DNA of 64,000 bases from Bos javanicus (GCF_032452875.1 NW_026893633.1:496001-560000), one strand, 5' to 3'; shown: positions 1-14,386, numbered from the stretch's first letter. Translations and numbers: made by a program. Notes: generated by a model not told the origin, from the letters alone.

Positions 1-110
1 CGCAGCACAGGTGGCAATTGTCAAGGAGATGACAGGTAGGAATCGTGCAGCTCAGCTGGCAATTGTCAAGCAGATGAGCAGACAGTAATCACGAAGCTCA
101 GCAGACCCTG
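1..110 (+). repeat. Diverged 46-bp block, 3' part only (type B)
   Basis: The window opens inside a block. The last two and a half 46-bp repeats are present, recognisable by AATCGTGCAGCTCAGCTGGC and by the terminal CAGCTCAGCAG. The CACAGGTGGCAATTGTCAAG variant marks it as type B. Confidence 0.85.
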
Positions 111-113
111 ATC

Positions 114-1562
114 ACGTGACTGAGCATGCACTGTTCACGTGGCTGATGATACACTGATCACGTGATTGATCATGCACTGATCACTTGGATATCATGCACT
201 GATCACGTGGCTGATCATACATTGTTCATGTGTCCGACCATGCACTGATCTCGTGGCTGATCATACACTGCTCAGGTAACTGATCATGTACTGATCACGT
301 GGCTATCATGCACTGATCACGTGGCTGAACATGCAGTGTTCACGTGGCTGATCACATACCTGTCACGTGACATATAATGCACTGATCACGTGGCACTCAT
401 GCACTGATCACGTGGCTGATTACACTCTGCTCACGTAACTCATCATGCACACATCACGTGGCTATCATGCACTGCTCATGTGGCTCGTCATGGAATGGTC
501 ACGTAGCTACCCTATACTGGTCACGTGACTGATCATGCACAGATCACGTAAATGATCATGCACTGTTCACGTGACTGATCATGTACTGATCACGTGATTG
601 ATCATGCACTGATCACGTGGCTATCATGCTCTGCTCACGTGCCTGATCATGCAACGATCACGTAGCAACCATGTACTGGTCACGTGACTGATCATGCACT
701 GATCACGTGGCTGATCACACATGTATCACGTGACTGATCATGCACTGATCACGTGGCTCTCATGCACTGATCACGTGGCTGATCACACATGTATCACGTG
801 AGTGATCATGCACTGATCACGTGGCTCTCATGCACTGATCACGTGGCTCTCATGCACTGATCACGTGGATATCATGCACTGATCACGTGGCTGATCACAC
901 ACGTATCACATGACTGATCATGCACTGAACACGTGGCTATCATGCACTGATCACGTGGCTGATCACGCAATGATCACGTAGCTACCATGTACTGGTCACG
1001 TGACTGATCATGCACTTATCACGTAATTGACCCTGCACTGATCACATGGCTCATCACGCACTGATCCGGTGGCTGATCACACACGTATCACGTGACTGAT
1101 CATGTACAGATCACGTGAATATTCATGCAGTGATCACGTGGCTATCCTGCACTGATCACGTGGATATCATACACTGATCACGTGGCTGATCACACACGTA
1201 TCACGTGACTGATCATGCACTGATCACGTGGCTATCAGGCACAGATCACGTGGCCGATCATGCAATGATCACGTAGCTACCATGCACTGGTCACGAGACT
1301 GATCATGCACTGCTCAGTTAATTGATCATGCACTGATCTCGTGACTGATCATGCACAGATCACGTGACTGATCATGCACTGATCACGTGGCTATCATGCA
1401 CTGCTCACGTGGCTGATCATGCAATGATCACGCAGCTACGATGTACTGGTCACATGACTGATCATGCAATGATCACATAATTGATCATGCACTGATCACC
1501 TGGCTTATCATGCATTGGTCATGTGACTGATCATGTGCTGATCATGTTTGGTGTCACACACT
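114..1562. repeat. 22/23-bp satellite segment after block 1
   Basis: The first ~600 bp follow the same monomer order as the segment starting at 3,561. The landmark CACCTGTCACGTGACATA recurs 3,450 bp further on. The later part is rich in the variant monomer CTGATCACACACGTATCAC and in GTAGCTACCATGTACTGGTC monomers. No gene. Confidence 0.85.
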
Positions 1563-1810
1563 GATCATGTGCCTCTGGAGGCAATGAACATAGAGCTGAG
1601 TAGGCAGGAATCAGTCAGCAGGCTATAATCATGGAACTCAGCTCAGAGAAATCATGCTGCTCAGCTGGCAATAATCAAGTAGAAGAGCAGGCAGGAATTA
1701 CGCAGCACAGGTGGCAATTGATAAGGAGACGACAGGCAGGAATCGTGCAGCTCAGCTGGAAATTGTCAAGCAGATGAGCAGACAGTAATCACGCAGCTCA
1801 GCAGGCCCTG
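1563..1810 (+). repeat. Diverged 46-bp block (type B)
   Basis: The lead-in is TTTGGTGTCACACACT. The second 46-bp repeat is about 4 bp shorter than in type A, which breaks the 62-codon frame found in type A blocks. It runs without a seam into 23-bp monomers at GCAGGCCCTGATCACGTG. Confidence 0.88.
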
Positions 1811-3308
1811 ATCACGTGACTGAGCATGCACTGTTCACATGGCTGATCACACACCTATCACATGACTGATCATGCACTGATCACGTGACTGACCATGCAC
1901 TGATCACGTGACTGATCATGCACTGATCGCGTGGCTGATCATGCACTGATCATGTGGCTATCATGCATGGCTCACGTGGCTGATCAGGCAATGATCACGT
2001 AGCTACCATGTACTGGTCACATGACTGATCATGCACTGATCACGTAATTGATCATGCACTGATAATGTGATTGATCATGCACTGATCACGTGGCTGATCA
2101 TACACTGATCACGTGACTAATCATGCACTGATCACGTGACTGATCATGCACTGATCACGTGGCTATCATGCACTGATCACTTGGCTGGTGATACACTGAT
2201 CACATGACTGATCATGCACTGATCACGTGGCTGATCATGAAATGATCACGTGACTGGCCATGCAATGATCACTGATTGATCATCCACTGATCAGTTGGCT
2301 ATCATGCACTGATTACTTGGCTGATCATACATTGATCACGTGACTGATAATGCACTGATCATCTGGCTATCATGCACTCATTACCTGGCTATCGTGCACT
2401 GTTCACGTGGTTGATCATACACTGATCACGAGACTGATCATGCACTGATCACGTCTATATCATGCACTGATCACAGGACTGCCCATGCACTGATCACCCG
2501 GATGATCATACACTGTTCATGTGACAGATCATGCACTGATCACGTGGCTATCATGCACTGCTCACTCGGCTGTTCATGCAATGATCACGTAGCTATCATG
2601 TACTGGTCACGTGAGTGATCATGCACTGATCTCGTGGCTATCATGCACGGCTCACGTGGCTGATCATGCAATGATAACCTAGCTACCATATACTGGTCAC
2701 GTGACTGATCATGCACTGATCTCCTACTTGATCATGCACTGATCATGTGGCTGATCATGCACTGATCACGTGGCTGATCATGCACTGATCACGCGACTGA
2801 TCATGCACTGATCACGTGGCTATCATGCACTGATCACTTGGCTGGTCATACACTGATCCCGTGCCTGGTCATGCACAGATTACATGACTTATCATGCACT
2901 GAACACGTGACTGATCATGCACTGATCACGTGGCTATCATGCACTACTCACGTGGCTGATCATGCAATGATCATGTAGCTACCATGTACCGGTCAGGTGA
3001 CTGATCATACACCCATCAGGTGATGTATCATGTACTGATCACGTGGCTATCATGCACTGTTCACGTGGCTGATCATACACTGTTCACCTGCCTGGTCATG
3101 CACAGATCACGTGACAAATCATGAACTGATCACATAGCTATCATGAACTGATCACCTGGCTGATCATGCACTGATCACCTGGCTGATCATGCACTGATAC
3201 TGTGACTGAGCATGGACTGATCACATGACTATCATGTAGTGATCACGTGACTTAATGGCTCTGATCATGTGACTGTTCATGCGCTGATCATGTTTGCTAT
3301 CATACACT
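1811..3308. repeat. 22/23-bp satellite segment ending in the type A lead-in
   Basis: This is a monomer array with many single-base variants, including CpG-decayed TCACATGA and TCATGTGA. The last ~130 bp form the conserved approach to type A blocks: CTGAGCATGGACTGATCACA, then ATCATGTAGTGATCACGTG, then GACTTAATGG. Confidence 0.85.
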
Positions 3309-3560
3309 GATCATGTGCCTCTGGAGGCAATAAACAAAGAGCTGAGTAGGCACGAATCAAACAGTCAGCAGGCAATAATCATGGAACTCAGGTGTGAGGA
3401 ATCATGCTGCTCAGCTGGCAATAATCAAGCAGCTGAGCAGGCAGGAATTACGCAGCACAGCTGGCAATTGTCAAGCAGATGACAGGCAGGAATCGTGCAG
3501 CTCAGCTGGCAATTGTCAAGCAGATGAGCAGACAGTAATCACGCAGCTCAGGAGGCCCTG
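3309..3560 (+). repeat. Diverged 46-bp block (type A, frame open)
   Basis: The 252-bp block has five near-46-bp repeats, each starting with a GATC/AATC-like tetranucleotide and carrying GGCAAT near position 20. A 62-codon frame starting at a TTG at 3,294 stays open. Its sequence is explained by the repeat and no protein is inferred. The block at 10,690 encodes the same 62 residues. Confidence 0.9.
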
Positions 3561-6056
3561 AACACGTGACTGAGCATGCACTGTTCACGTGGCTGATGAT
3601 ACACTGATCACGTGATTGATCATGCACTGATCACTTGGATATCATGCACTGATTACATGGCTGATCATACACTGTTCACATGTCTGACCATGCACTGATC
3701 ACGTGGCTGATCATACACTGCTCAGGTAACTGATCATGCACTGATCACGTGGCTATCATGCACTGATCACGTGGCTGAACATGCACTGTTCACGTGGCTG
3801 ATCACACACCTGTCACGTGACATATCATGCACTGATCACGTGGCACTCATGCACTGATCACGTGGCTGATCATACTCTGCTCACGTAACGCATCATGCAC
3901 ACATCACGTGGCTATCATGCACTGCTCACGTGGCTCGTCATGGAATGATCACGTAGCTACCATATACTGGTCACGTGACTGATCATGCACAGATCACGTA
4001 AGTGATCATGCACTGTTCACGTGACTGATCATGTACTGATCACGTGACTGATCATGCACTGATCACGTGGCTATCATGCTCTGCTCACGTGGCTGATCAT
4101 GCAACGATCACGTAGCAACCATGCACTGATCACGTAATTGATCCTGCACTGATCACGTGGCTCATTATGCACTGATCACGTGGCTGATCACACATGTATC
4201 ACGTGACTGATCATGCACTGATCACTTGGCTCTCATGCAGTGATCACGTGGCTATCATGCACTGATCACGTGGATATCATGCACTGATCACGTGGCTGAT
4301 CACACACGTATCACATGACTGATCATGCACTGATCACGTGGCTATCATGCACTGATCACGTGGCTATCATGCACTGATCACGTGGCTGATCACGCAATGA
4401 TCACGTAGCTACCATGTACTGGTCAGGAGACTGATCATGCACTGATCAGGTAATTGATGCTGCACTGATCAAATGGCTCATCACACACTGATCCGCTGGC
4501 TGATCACACACGTATCACGTGACTGATCATGTACAGATCACGTGAGTAATCATGAAGAGATCAGGTGGCTATCCTGCACTGATCACGTGGATATCATGCA
4601 CTGATCACGTGGCTGATCATGCAATGATCACGTAGCTACCATGCACTGGTCACGTGACTGATCATGCACTGATCAGGTAATTGATCATGCACTGATCACG
4701 TGACTGATCATGCACAGATCACGTGACTGATGATGCACTGATCACGTGGATGATAATGCACTGATCACGTGACTGACCATGCCCTGATCACGTGACTGAT
4801 CATGCACTGATCATGTGGCTATCATGAACTGATTACGTGGCTGAACATGCACTGTTCACGTGGCTGATCACACACCTGTCACGTGACATATCATGCACTG
4901 ATTACGTGGCACTCATGCACTGATCACGTGGCTGATCATACTCTGCTCACGTAACTCATCATGCACACATCACGTTTCTATCATGCACTGCTCACGTGGC
5001 TCGTCATGGAATGATCACGTAGCTACCATATACTGGTCACGGGACTGATCATGCACAGATCACGTAAATGATCATGCACTGTTCACGTGACTGATCATGT
5101 ACTGATCACGTGACTGATCATGCACTGATCACGTGGCTATCATGCTCTGCTCACGTGGCTGATCATGCAACGATCACGTAGCAACCATGCACTGATCACG
5201 TAATTGATCCTGCACTGATCACGTGGCTCATCATGCACTGATCACGTGGCTGATCACACATGTATCACGTGACTGATCATGCACTGATCACGTGGCTATC
5301 ATGCACTGATCACGTGGATATCATGCACTGATCACGTGGCTGATCACACACGTATCACATGACTGATAATGCACTGATCACGTGGCTATCATGCACTGAT
5401 TACGTGGCTATCATGCACTGATCACGTGGCTAATCACGCAATGATCAGGTAATTGATGCTGCACTGATCCGGGGGCTGATCACACACGTATCACGTGACT
5501 GATCATGTACAGATCACGTGAGTAATCATGAAGAGATCAGGTGGCTATCCTGCACTGATCACGTGGATATCATGCACTGATCACGTGGCTGATCACACAC
5601 GTATCACGTGACTGATCATGCACTGATCACGTGGCTGATCATGCACTGATCACGTGGCTATCATGCACTGATCACGTAGCTGATCATGCAATGATCACGT
5701 AGCTACCATGCACAGGTCACGTGACTGATCATGCACTGATCACGTAATTGATCCTGCACTGATCACATGGCTCATCACGCACTGATCCGGTGGCTGATCA
5801 CACACGTATCACGTGACTGATCATGTACAGATCACGTGAATAATCATGAAGTGATCACGTAGCTATCCTGCACTGATCACGTGAATATCATGCACTGCTC
5901 ACGTGGCTGATCATGCAATGATCACGCAGCTACCATGTACTGGTCACATGACTGATCATGCACTGATCACATAATTGATCATGCACTGATCACCTGGCTT
6001 TTCATGCATTGATCATGTGACTGATCATGTGCTGATCATGTTTGGTGTCACACACT
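3561..6056. repeat. 22/23-bp satellite segment, left copy of the 2.4-kb duplication in its second half
   Basis: The first ~600 bp repeat the order seen at 114 and again at 10,942 (offset about 7,380). From about 4,350 onward the sequence is copied again 2,384 bp downstream. Confidence 0.85.
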
Positions 6057-6304
6057 GATCATGTGCCTCTGGAGGCAATGAACATAGAGCTGAGTAGGCA
6101 GGAATCAGTCAGCAGGCTATAATCATGGAACTCAGCTCTGAGAAATCATGCTGCTCAGCTGGCAATAATCAAGTAGATGAGCAGGCAGGAATTATGCAGC
6201 ACAGGTGGCAATTGTCAAGGAGATGACAGGTAGGAATCTTGCAGCTCAGCTGGAAATTGTCAAGCAGATGAGCAGACAGTAATCACGAAGCTCAGCAGGC
6301 CCTG
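6057..6304 (+). repeat. Diverged 46-bp block (type B), left duplication copy
   Basis: This is the type B block inside the left copy of the 2,384-bp duplication, and it is almost identical to the block at 8,441. It shares the GAATTATGCAGCACAGGTGG and GAATCTTGCAGC variants with that copy. Confidence 0.9.
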
Positions 6305-8440
6305 ATCACGTGACTGAGCATGAACTGTTCACATGGCTGATCACACACCTATCACGTGACTGATCATGCACTGATCATGTGACTGATTATGCACTGATCA
6401 CGTAGCTGATCTTGCACTGATCACTTGGCTGATCATACACTCATCACGGGACTGATCGTGCACTGATCACGGCGCTATCATGCATTGACTACATGACTCC
6501 ACATGCACTGATCACGTGGATGATCATGCACTGATCACGTGACTGACCATGCACTGATCACGTGACTGATCATGCACTGATCACATGGCTGATCATGCAC
6601 TGATCATGTGGCTATCATGCACTGCTCACGTGGCTGATCAGGCAATGATCACGTAGCTACCATGTACTGGTCACGTGACTGATCATGCACTGATCACGTA
6701 ATTGATCATGCACTGATCATCTGGCTGATCATGCACTGATCACGTGGCTATCATGCACTGATCACGTGGCTGATCACGCAATGATCACGTAGCTACCATG
6801 TACTGGTCAGGAGATTGATCATGCACGGATCAGGTAATTGATGCTGCACTGATCAAATGGCTCATCACACACTGATCCGGTGGCTGATCACACACGTATC
6901 ACGTGACTGATCATGTACAGATCACGTGAGTAATCATGAAGAGATCAGGTGGCTATCCTGCACTGATCACGTGGATATCATGCACTGATCACGTGGCTGA
7001 TCATGCAATGATCACGTAGCTACCATGCACTGGTCACGTGACTGATCATGCACTGATCAGGTAATTGATCATGCACTGATCACGTGACTGATCATGCACA
7101 GATCACGTGACTGATGATGCACTGATCACGTGGATGATAATGCACTGATCACGTGACTGACCATGCCCTGATCACGTGACTGATCATGCACTGATCATGT
7201 GGCTATCATGAACTGATTACGTGGCTGAACATGCACTGTTCACGTGGCTGATCACACACCTGTCACGTGACATATCATGCACTGATTACGTGGCACTCAT
7301 GCACTGATCACGTGGCTGATCATACTCTGCTCACGTAACTCATCATGCACACATCACGTTTCTATCATGCACTGCTCACGTGGCTCGTCATGGAATGATC
7401 ACGTAGCTACCATATACTGGTCACGGGACTGATCATGCACAGATCACGTAAATGATCATGCACTGTTCACGTGACTGATCATGTACTGATCACGTGACTG
7501 ATCATGCACTGATCACGTGGCTATCATGCTCTGCTCACGTGGCTGATCATGCAACGATCACGTAGCAACCATGCACTGATCACGTAATTGATCCTGCACT
7601 GATCACCTGACTCATCATGCACTGATCACGTGGCTGATCACACATGTATCACGTGACTGATCATGCACTGATCACGTGGCTATCATGCACTGATCACGTG
7701 GATATCATGCACTGATCACGTGGCTGATCACACACGTATCACATGACTGATAATGCACTGATCACGTGGCTATCATGCACTGATTACGTGGCTATCATGC
7801 ACTGATCACGTGGCTAATCACGCAATGATCAGGTAATTGATGCTGCACTGATCCGGGGGCTGATCACACACGTATCACGTGACTGATCATGTACAGATCA
7901 CGTGAGTAATCATGAAGAGATCAGGTGGCTATCCTGCACTGATCACGTGGATATCATGCACTGATCACGTGGCTGATCACACACGTATCACGTGACTGAT
8001 CATGCACTGATCACGTGGCTGATCATGCACTGATCACGTGGCTATCATGCACTGATCACGTAGCTGATCATGCAATGATCACGTAGCTACCATGCACAGG
8101 TCACGTGACTGATCATGCACTGATCACGTAATTGATCCTGCACTGATCACATGGCTCATCACGCACTGATCCGGTGGCTGATCACACACGTATCACGTGA
8201 CTGATCATGTACAGATCACGTGAATAATCATGAAGTGATCACGTAGCTATCCTGCACTGGTCACGTGAATATCATGCACTGCTCACGTGGCTGATCATGC
8301 AATGATCACGCAGCTACCATGTACTGGTCACATGACTGATCATGCACTGATCACATAATTGATCATGCACTGATCACCTGGCTTTTCATGCATTGATCAT
8401 GTGACTGATCATGTGCTGATCATGTTTGGTGTCACACACT

Positions 8441-8688
8441 GATCATGTGCCTCTGGAGGCAATGAACATAGAGCTGAGTAGGCAGGAATCAGTCAGCAGG
8501 CTATAATCATGGAACTCAGCTCTGAGAAATCATGCTGCTCAGCTGGCAATAATCAAGTAGATGAGCAGGCAGGAATTATGCAGCACAGGTGGCAATTGTC
8601 AAGGAGATGACAGGTAGGAATCTTGCAGCTCAGCTGGAAATTGTCAAGCAGATGAGCAGACAGTAATCACGAAGCTCAGCAGGCCCTG
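8441..8688 (+). repeat. Diverged 46-bp block (type B), right duplication copy
   Basis: This is the duplicate of the block at 6,057, at the 2,384-bp offset. It is followed by the same CACATGGCTGATCACACACC monomers. Confidence 0.9.
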
Positions 8689-9460
8689 ATCACGTGACTG
8701 AGCATGAACTGTTCACATGGCTGATCACACACCTATCACGTGACTGATCATGCACTGATCATGTGACTGATTATGCACTGATCACGTAGCTATCTTGCAC
8801 TGATCACTTGGCTGATCATACACTCATCACGGGACTGATCGTGCACTGATCACGGCGCTATCATGCATTGACTACATGACTCCACATGCACTGATCACGT
8901 GGATGATCATGCACTGATCACGTGACTGACCATGCACTGATCACGTGACTGATCATGCACTGATCACATGGCTGATCATGCACTGATCATGTGGCTATCA
9001 TGCACTGCTCACGTGGCTGATCAGGCAATGATCACGTAGCTACCATGTACTGGTCACGTGACTGATCATGCACTGATCACGTAATTGATCATGCACTGAT
9101 CATCTGGCTGATCATGCACTGATCACGTGGCTGATCATACACTGATCACGTGACTAATCATGCACTGATCACCTGACTGATCATGCACTGATCACGTGGC
9201 TATCATGCACTGATCACGAGACTGATCATGCACTGTCACATCTATATCATGCACTGATCACATGACGGCCCATGCACTGATCACGTGGATGATCATACAC
9301 TAATCATGTGACAGATCATGCACTGATCACGTGGCTGATCATGCACTGATACCGTGACTGAGCATGGACTGATCACATGACTATCATGTAGTGATCACGT
9401 GACTTAATCGCGCTGATCATGTGACTGATCATGCGATGATCATGTTTGCTATCATACACT

Positions 9461-9711
9461 GATCATGTGCCTCTGGAGGCAATAAACAAGAGCTGAGTAG
9501 GCACGAATCAAACAGTCAGCAGGCAGTAATCATGGAACTAAGCTGTGAGGAATCATGCTGCTCAGCTGGCAATAATCAAGCAGCTGAGCAGGCAGGAATT
9601 ACGCAGCACAGCTGGCAATTGTCAAGCAGATGACAGGCAGGAATCGTGCAGCTCAGCTGGCAATTGTCAAGCAGATGAGCAGACAGTAATCACGCAGCTC
9701 AGCAGGCCCTG
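9461..9711 (+). repeat. Diverged 46-bp block (type A, frame broken)
   Basis: A one-base loss (AATAAACAAGAG instead of AATAAACAAAGAG) shifts the frame that is open in other type A blocks. The block is otherwise intact and lies about 770 bp after the preceding type B block. Confidence 0.88.
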
Positions 9712-10689
9712 ATCACGTGACTGAGCATGCACTGTTCACGTGGCTGATCATACACTGTTCACGTGTCTGACCATGCACTGATCACGTGGCTATCATGCAC
9801 TGAATACGTGGCTGAACAAGCACTGTTCACGTGGCTGATCACACACCTGTCACGTGACATATCATGCACTGATCACGTGGCACTCATGCACTGATCACGT
9901 GGCTGATCATATTCTACTCACGTAACTCATCATGCACACATCACGTTTCTATCATGCACTGCTCACGTGGCTCGTCATGGAATGATCACGTAGCTACCAT
10001 ATACTGGTCACGTGACTGATCATGCACAGATCACGTAAATGATCATTCACTGTTCACGTGACTGATCATGTACTGATCACGTGACTGATCATGCACTGAT
10101 CACGTGGCTGATCATGCACTGATCAGGTAATTGATCATGCACTTATCATTTGGCTGATTATGCACTGATCACGTGGCTGATCATACACTGATCACGTGAC
10201 TGATCATGCACTGATCATGTGACTGATCATGCACTGATCACGTGGCTATCATGCACTGATCACTTGGCTGATCATACACTGATCACATGACTGATCATGC
10301 ACTGTTCACGTGACTGATCATGTACTGATAACGTGACTGATCATGCACTGATCACGTAATTGATCATGAACTGATCACGTGGCTGATCATTCAATGATCA
10401 CGTGACTGGCCATGCACTGATCACCTGACTGATCATCCACTGATCAGTTGGCTATCATGCACTGATTACTTGGCTGATCAAACATTGATCACGTGACTGA
10501 TAATGCACTGATCATCTGGCTATCATGCACTCATTACCTGGCTATCATGCACTGATCACCTGGCTGATCATGCACTGATACCGTGACTGAGCATGGACTG
10601 ATCACATGACTAACATGTAGTGATCACGTGACTTAATGGCTCTGATCATGTGACTGATCATGCGCTGATCATGTTTGCTATCATACACT
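9712..10689. repeat. 22/23-bp satellite segment, homologue of 32.6-33.3 and 38.8-39.6 kb
   Basis: The order of variant monomers (GAATACGTGGCTGAACAAGC, then CACCTGTCACGTGACATA, then ACTTATCATTTGGCTGAT) recurs near 32.6 and 38.8 kb. The conserved type A approach sequence closes the segment. Confidence 0.82.
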
Positions 10690-10941
10690 GATCATGTGCC
10701 TCTGGAGGCAATAAACAAAGAGCTGAGTAGGCACGAATCAAACAGTCAGCAGGCAATAATCATGGAACTCAGGTGTGAGGAATCATGCTGCTCAGCTGGC
10801 AATAATCAAGCAGCTGAGCAGGCAGGAATTACGCAGCACAGCTGGCAATTGTCAAGCAGATGACAGGCAGGAATCGTGCAGCTCAGCTGGCAATTGTCAA
10901 GCAGATGAGCAGACAGTAATCACGCAGCTCAGCAGGCCCTG
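10690..10941 (+). repeat. Diverged 46-bp block (type A, frame open)
   Basis: It has the same 62-residue frame as the block 7,381 bp upstream. The flanks of the two blocks also match, so this is a block-plus-flank copy, not an isolated block. Confidence 0.9.
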
Positions 10942-12346
10942 ATCACGTGACTGAGCATGCACTGTTCACGTGGCTGATCATACACTGATCACGTGATGAT
11001 CATGCACTGATCACTTGGATATCATGCACTGATCACATGGCTGATCATACACTGTTCACATGTCTGACCATGCACTGATCACGTGGCTGATCATACACTG
11101 CTCACGTAACTGATCATGCACTGATCACGTGGCTATCATGCACTGATCACGTGGCTGAACATGCACTGTTCACGTGGCTGATCACACACCTGTCACGTGA
11201 CATATCATGCACTGATCACGTGGCACTCATGCACTGATCACGTGGCTGATCATACTCTGCTCACGTAACTCATCATGCACACATCACGTGGCTATCATGC
11301 ACTGCTCACGTGGCTCGTCATGGAATGATCACGTAGCTACCATATACTGGTCACATGACTTATAAAGCACAGATCTCGTAAATGATCATGCACTGTTCAC
11401 GTGACTGATCATGTACTGATCACGTGACTGATCATGCACTGATCACGTGGCTATCATGCTCTGCTCACGTGGCTGATCATGCAACGATCACGTAGCAACC
11501 ATGCACTGATCACGTAATTGATCCTGCACTGATCACGGGGATATCATGCACTGATCACGTGGCTGATCACACACGTATCACATGACTGATAATGCACTGA
11601 TCACGTGGCTATCATGCACTGATCACGTGGCTATCATGCCGTGATCACGTGGCTAATCACGCAATGATCACGTAGCTACCATGTACTGGTCACGTGACTG
11701 ATCATGCACTGATCAGGTAATTGATGCTGCACTGATCACATGGCTCATCACGCACTGATCCGGTGGCTGATCACACACGTATCACGTGACTGATCATGTA
11801 CAGATCACGTGAGTAATCATGAAGAGATCAGGTGGCTATCCTGCACTGATCACGTGGATATCATGCACTGATCACGTGGCTGATCACACACATATCACGT
11901 GACTGATCATGCACTGATCACGTGGCTATCATGCACTGATCACGTGGCTATCATGCACTGATCACGTAGCTGATCATGCAATGATCACGTAGCTACCATG
12001 CACAGGTCACGTGATTGATCATGCACTGATCACGTAATTGATACTGCACTGATCACATGGCTCATCACGCACTGATCCGGTGGCTGATCACAAACGTATC
12101 ACGTGACTGATCATGTACAGATCACGTGAATAATCATGAAGTGATCACGTGGCTATCCTGCACTGATCACGTGGATATCATGCAGTGCTCACGTGGCTGA
12201 TCATGCAATGATCACGCAGCTACCATGTACTGGTCACATGACTGATCATGCACTGATCACATAATTGATCATGCACTGATCACCTGGCTTTTCATGCATT
12301 GATCATGTGACTGATCATGTGCTGATCATGTTTGGTGTCACACACT
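10942..12346. repeat. 22/23-bp satellite segment, copy of 3,561-onward at +7.38 kb
   Basis: The landmark CACCTGTCACGTGACATA lies 7,380 bp after its counterpart near 3,810. The later part resembles the interior of the 2,384-bp duplicated segment (TGATGCTGC, CGCACTGATCCGGTGGC, TCATGAAGAGATCAGG). Confidence 0.82.
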
Positions 12347-12593
12347 GATCATGTGCCTCTGGAGGCAATGAACATAGAGCTGAGTAGCAGGAATCAGTCA
12401 GCAGTCTATAATCATGGAACTCAGCTCTGAGAAATCATGCTGCTCAGCTGGCAATAATCAAGTAGATGAGCAGGCAGGAATTACGCAGCACAGGTGGCAA
12501 TTGTCAAGGAGATGACAGGTAGGAATCGTGCAGCTCAGCTGGCAATTGTCAAGCAGATGAGCAGACAGTAATCACGAAGCTCAGCAGGCCCTG
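12347..12593 (+). repeat. Diverged 46-bp block (type B)
   Basis: A one-base loss (GAGTAGCAGG for GAGTAGGCAGG) sets it apart from the blocks at 6,057 and 8,441. The usual type B lead-in and short second repeat are present. Confidence 0.88.
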
Positions 12594-14386
12594 ATCACGT
12601 GACTGAGCATGCACTGTTCACCTGGCTGATCACACACCTATCACGTGACTGATCATGCACTGATCACGTAGCTATCTTGCACTGATCACTTGGCTGATCA
12701 TACACTCATCACGGGACTGATCGTGCACTGATCACGGCTGTATCATGCATTGACTACATGACTCCACATGCACTGATCACGTGGATGATCATGCACTGAT
12801 CACGTGACTGACCATGCACTGATCACGGGACTGATCATGCACTGATCACATGGCTGATCATGCACTGATCATGTGGCTATCATGCACTGCTCACGTGGCT
12901 GATCAGGCAATGATCACGTAGCTACCATATACTGGTCACGTGTCTGATCATGCACTGATCACGTAATTGATCCTGCACTGATCATCTTGCTGATCATGCA
13001 CTGATCACGTGGCTGATCATGCACTGATTACTTGGCTGATCATACATTGATCACGTGACTGATAATGCACTGATCATCTGGCTATCATGCACTCATTACC
13101 TGGCTATCGTGCACTGATCACGTGGTTGATCATACACTGATCACTAGACTGATCATGCACTGATCACGTCTATATCATGCCCTGATCACATGACTGCCCA
13201 TGCACTGATCACCCGTATGATCATACACTGATCATGTGACAGATCATGCACTGATCACGTGGCTATCATGCACTGCTCACTCGGCTGATCATGCAATGAT
13301 CACGTAGATACCATGTACTGGTCACGTGAGTGATCATGCACTGATCAGGTGACTTATCTTGCACTGTTCACGTGACTGTCAGGCACTGATCACGTGGCTA
13401 TCATGCACTGATCACGTGGCTGATCATGCAATGATCACGCAGCTACCATGCACTGGTCACGAGACTGATCATGCACTGATCAGTTAATTGATCATGCACT
13501 GATCTCGTGACTGATCATGCACAGATCACGTGACTGATCATGCACAGATCACGTGACTGATCATGCACTGATCACGTGGCTATCATGCACTGCTCACGTG
13601 GCTGATCATGCAATGATCACGCAGCTACCATGTACTGGTCACATGACTGATCATGCACTGATCACATAATTGATCATGCACTGATCATGTTGCTGATCAT
13701 GCACTGCTCACGTGTCTGGTCATGCAATGATCACATAGCTACCATATAATGGTCACGTGATTCATCATGCACAGATCACGTAAATGATCATGCACTGTTC
13801 ACCTGACTGATCATGTGCTGATCACGTGCCTGGTCATGCACTGATCACGTGGCTGATCATGCACTGATCACGTGACAGATCATGCACTGATCACGTGGCT
13901 GAACATGCACTGATCCCGTGGCTATAAGGCACTGCTCACGTAGCTGATCATTCAATGATCACGTAGCTACCATGTACTGGTCACATGACTGATCATGCAC
14001 TGATCTCGTGACTGATCATGCACTGATCACGTGGCTATCATGCCCTACCCACGTGGCTGATCATGCAATGATCATGTAGCTACCATGTACCAGTCACGTG
14101 ACTGATCATACACCCATCAGATGACTGACCATGCACTGATCACGTGGCTATCATGCACTGTTCACGTGGCTGATCATACACTGATCACCTGCCTGGTCAT
14201 GCACAGATCACGTGACTAACCATGAACTGATCACGTGGCTATCATACACTGATCACGTGGCTGATCATACACTGATACCGTGACTGAGCATGGACTGTTC
14301 ACATGACTATCATGTAGTGATCACGTGACTTAATGGCGCTGATCATGTGACTGATCATGCACTGATCATGTTTGCTATCATACACT
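12594..14386. repeat. 22/23-bp satellite segment
   Basis: This is a mosaic of monomer orders seen elsewhere: CGGGACTGATCGTGCAC and TTGACTACATGACTCC near the start, and CCACATGACTGCCCATG-like variants near 13.19 kb. From about 13.83 kb it follows the ~931-bp family described for 19.1-21.9 kb. Confidence 0.82.

Larger units (their letters stand above)
4350..9120 (+). repeat. Tandem duplication, two copies of ~2,384 bp
   Basis: Landmarks recur at constant spacing: GATCAGGTAATTGATGCTGC at 4,444 and 6,828, GTGGATGATAATGCAC at 4,746 and 7,130, and GATCATCTGGCTG at 6,715 and 9,098. Spacing is 2,383-2,384 bp throughout. The joint between copies is near 6,735. Differences between copies look like scattered single bases, so this is a recent event. 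Each copy contains one type B block. Confidence 0.92.

Noticed and set aside
3294..3482. 62-codon open frames repeated across region A (3,294, 10,675, 15,166, 20,663, 21,594, 25,097, 29,622, 32,222, 36,811, 41,127) and the 67-codon form at 40,204
   Set aside because: They lie on the diverged 46-bp repeats, start at non-ATG codons in the satellite, and are frameshifted or stopped in sister blocks (9,461, 14,387, 19,748, 38,440, all type B). Identity between copies is explained by DNA duplication.
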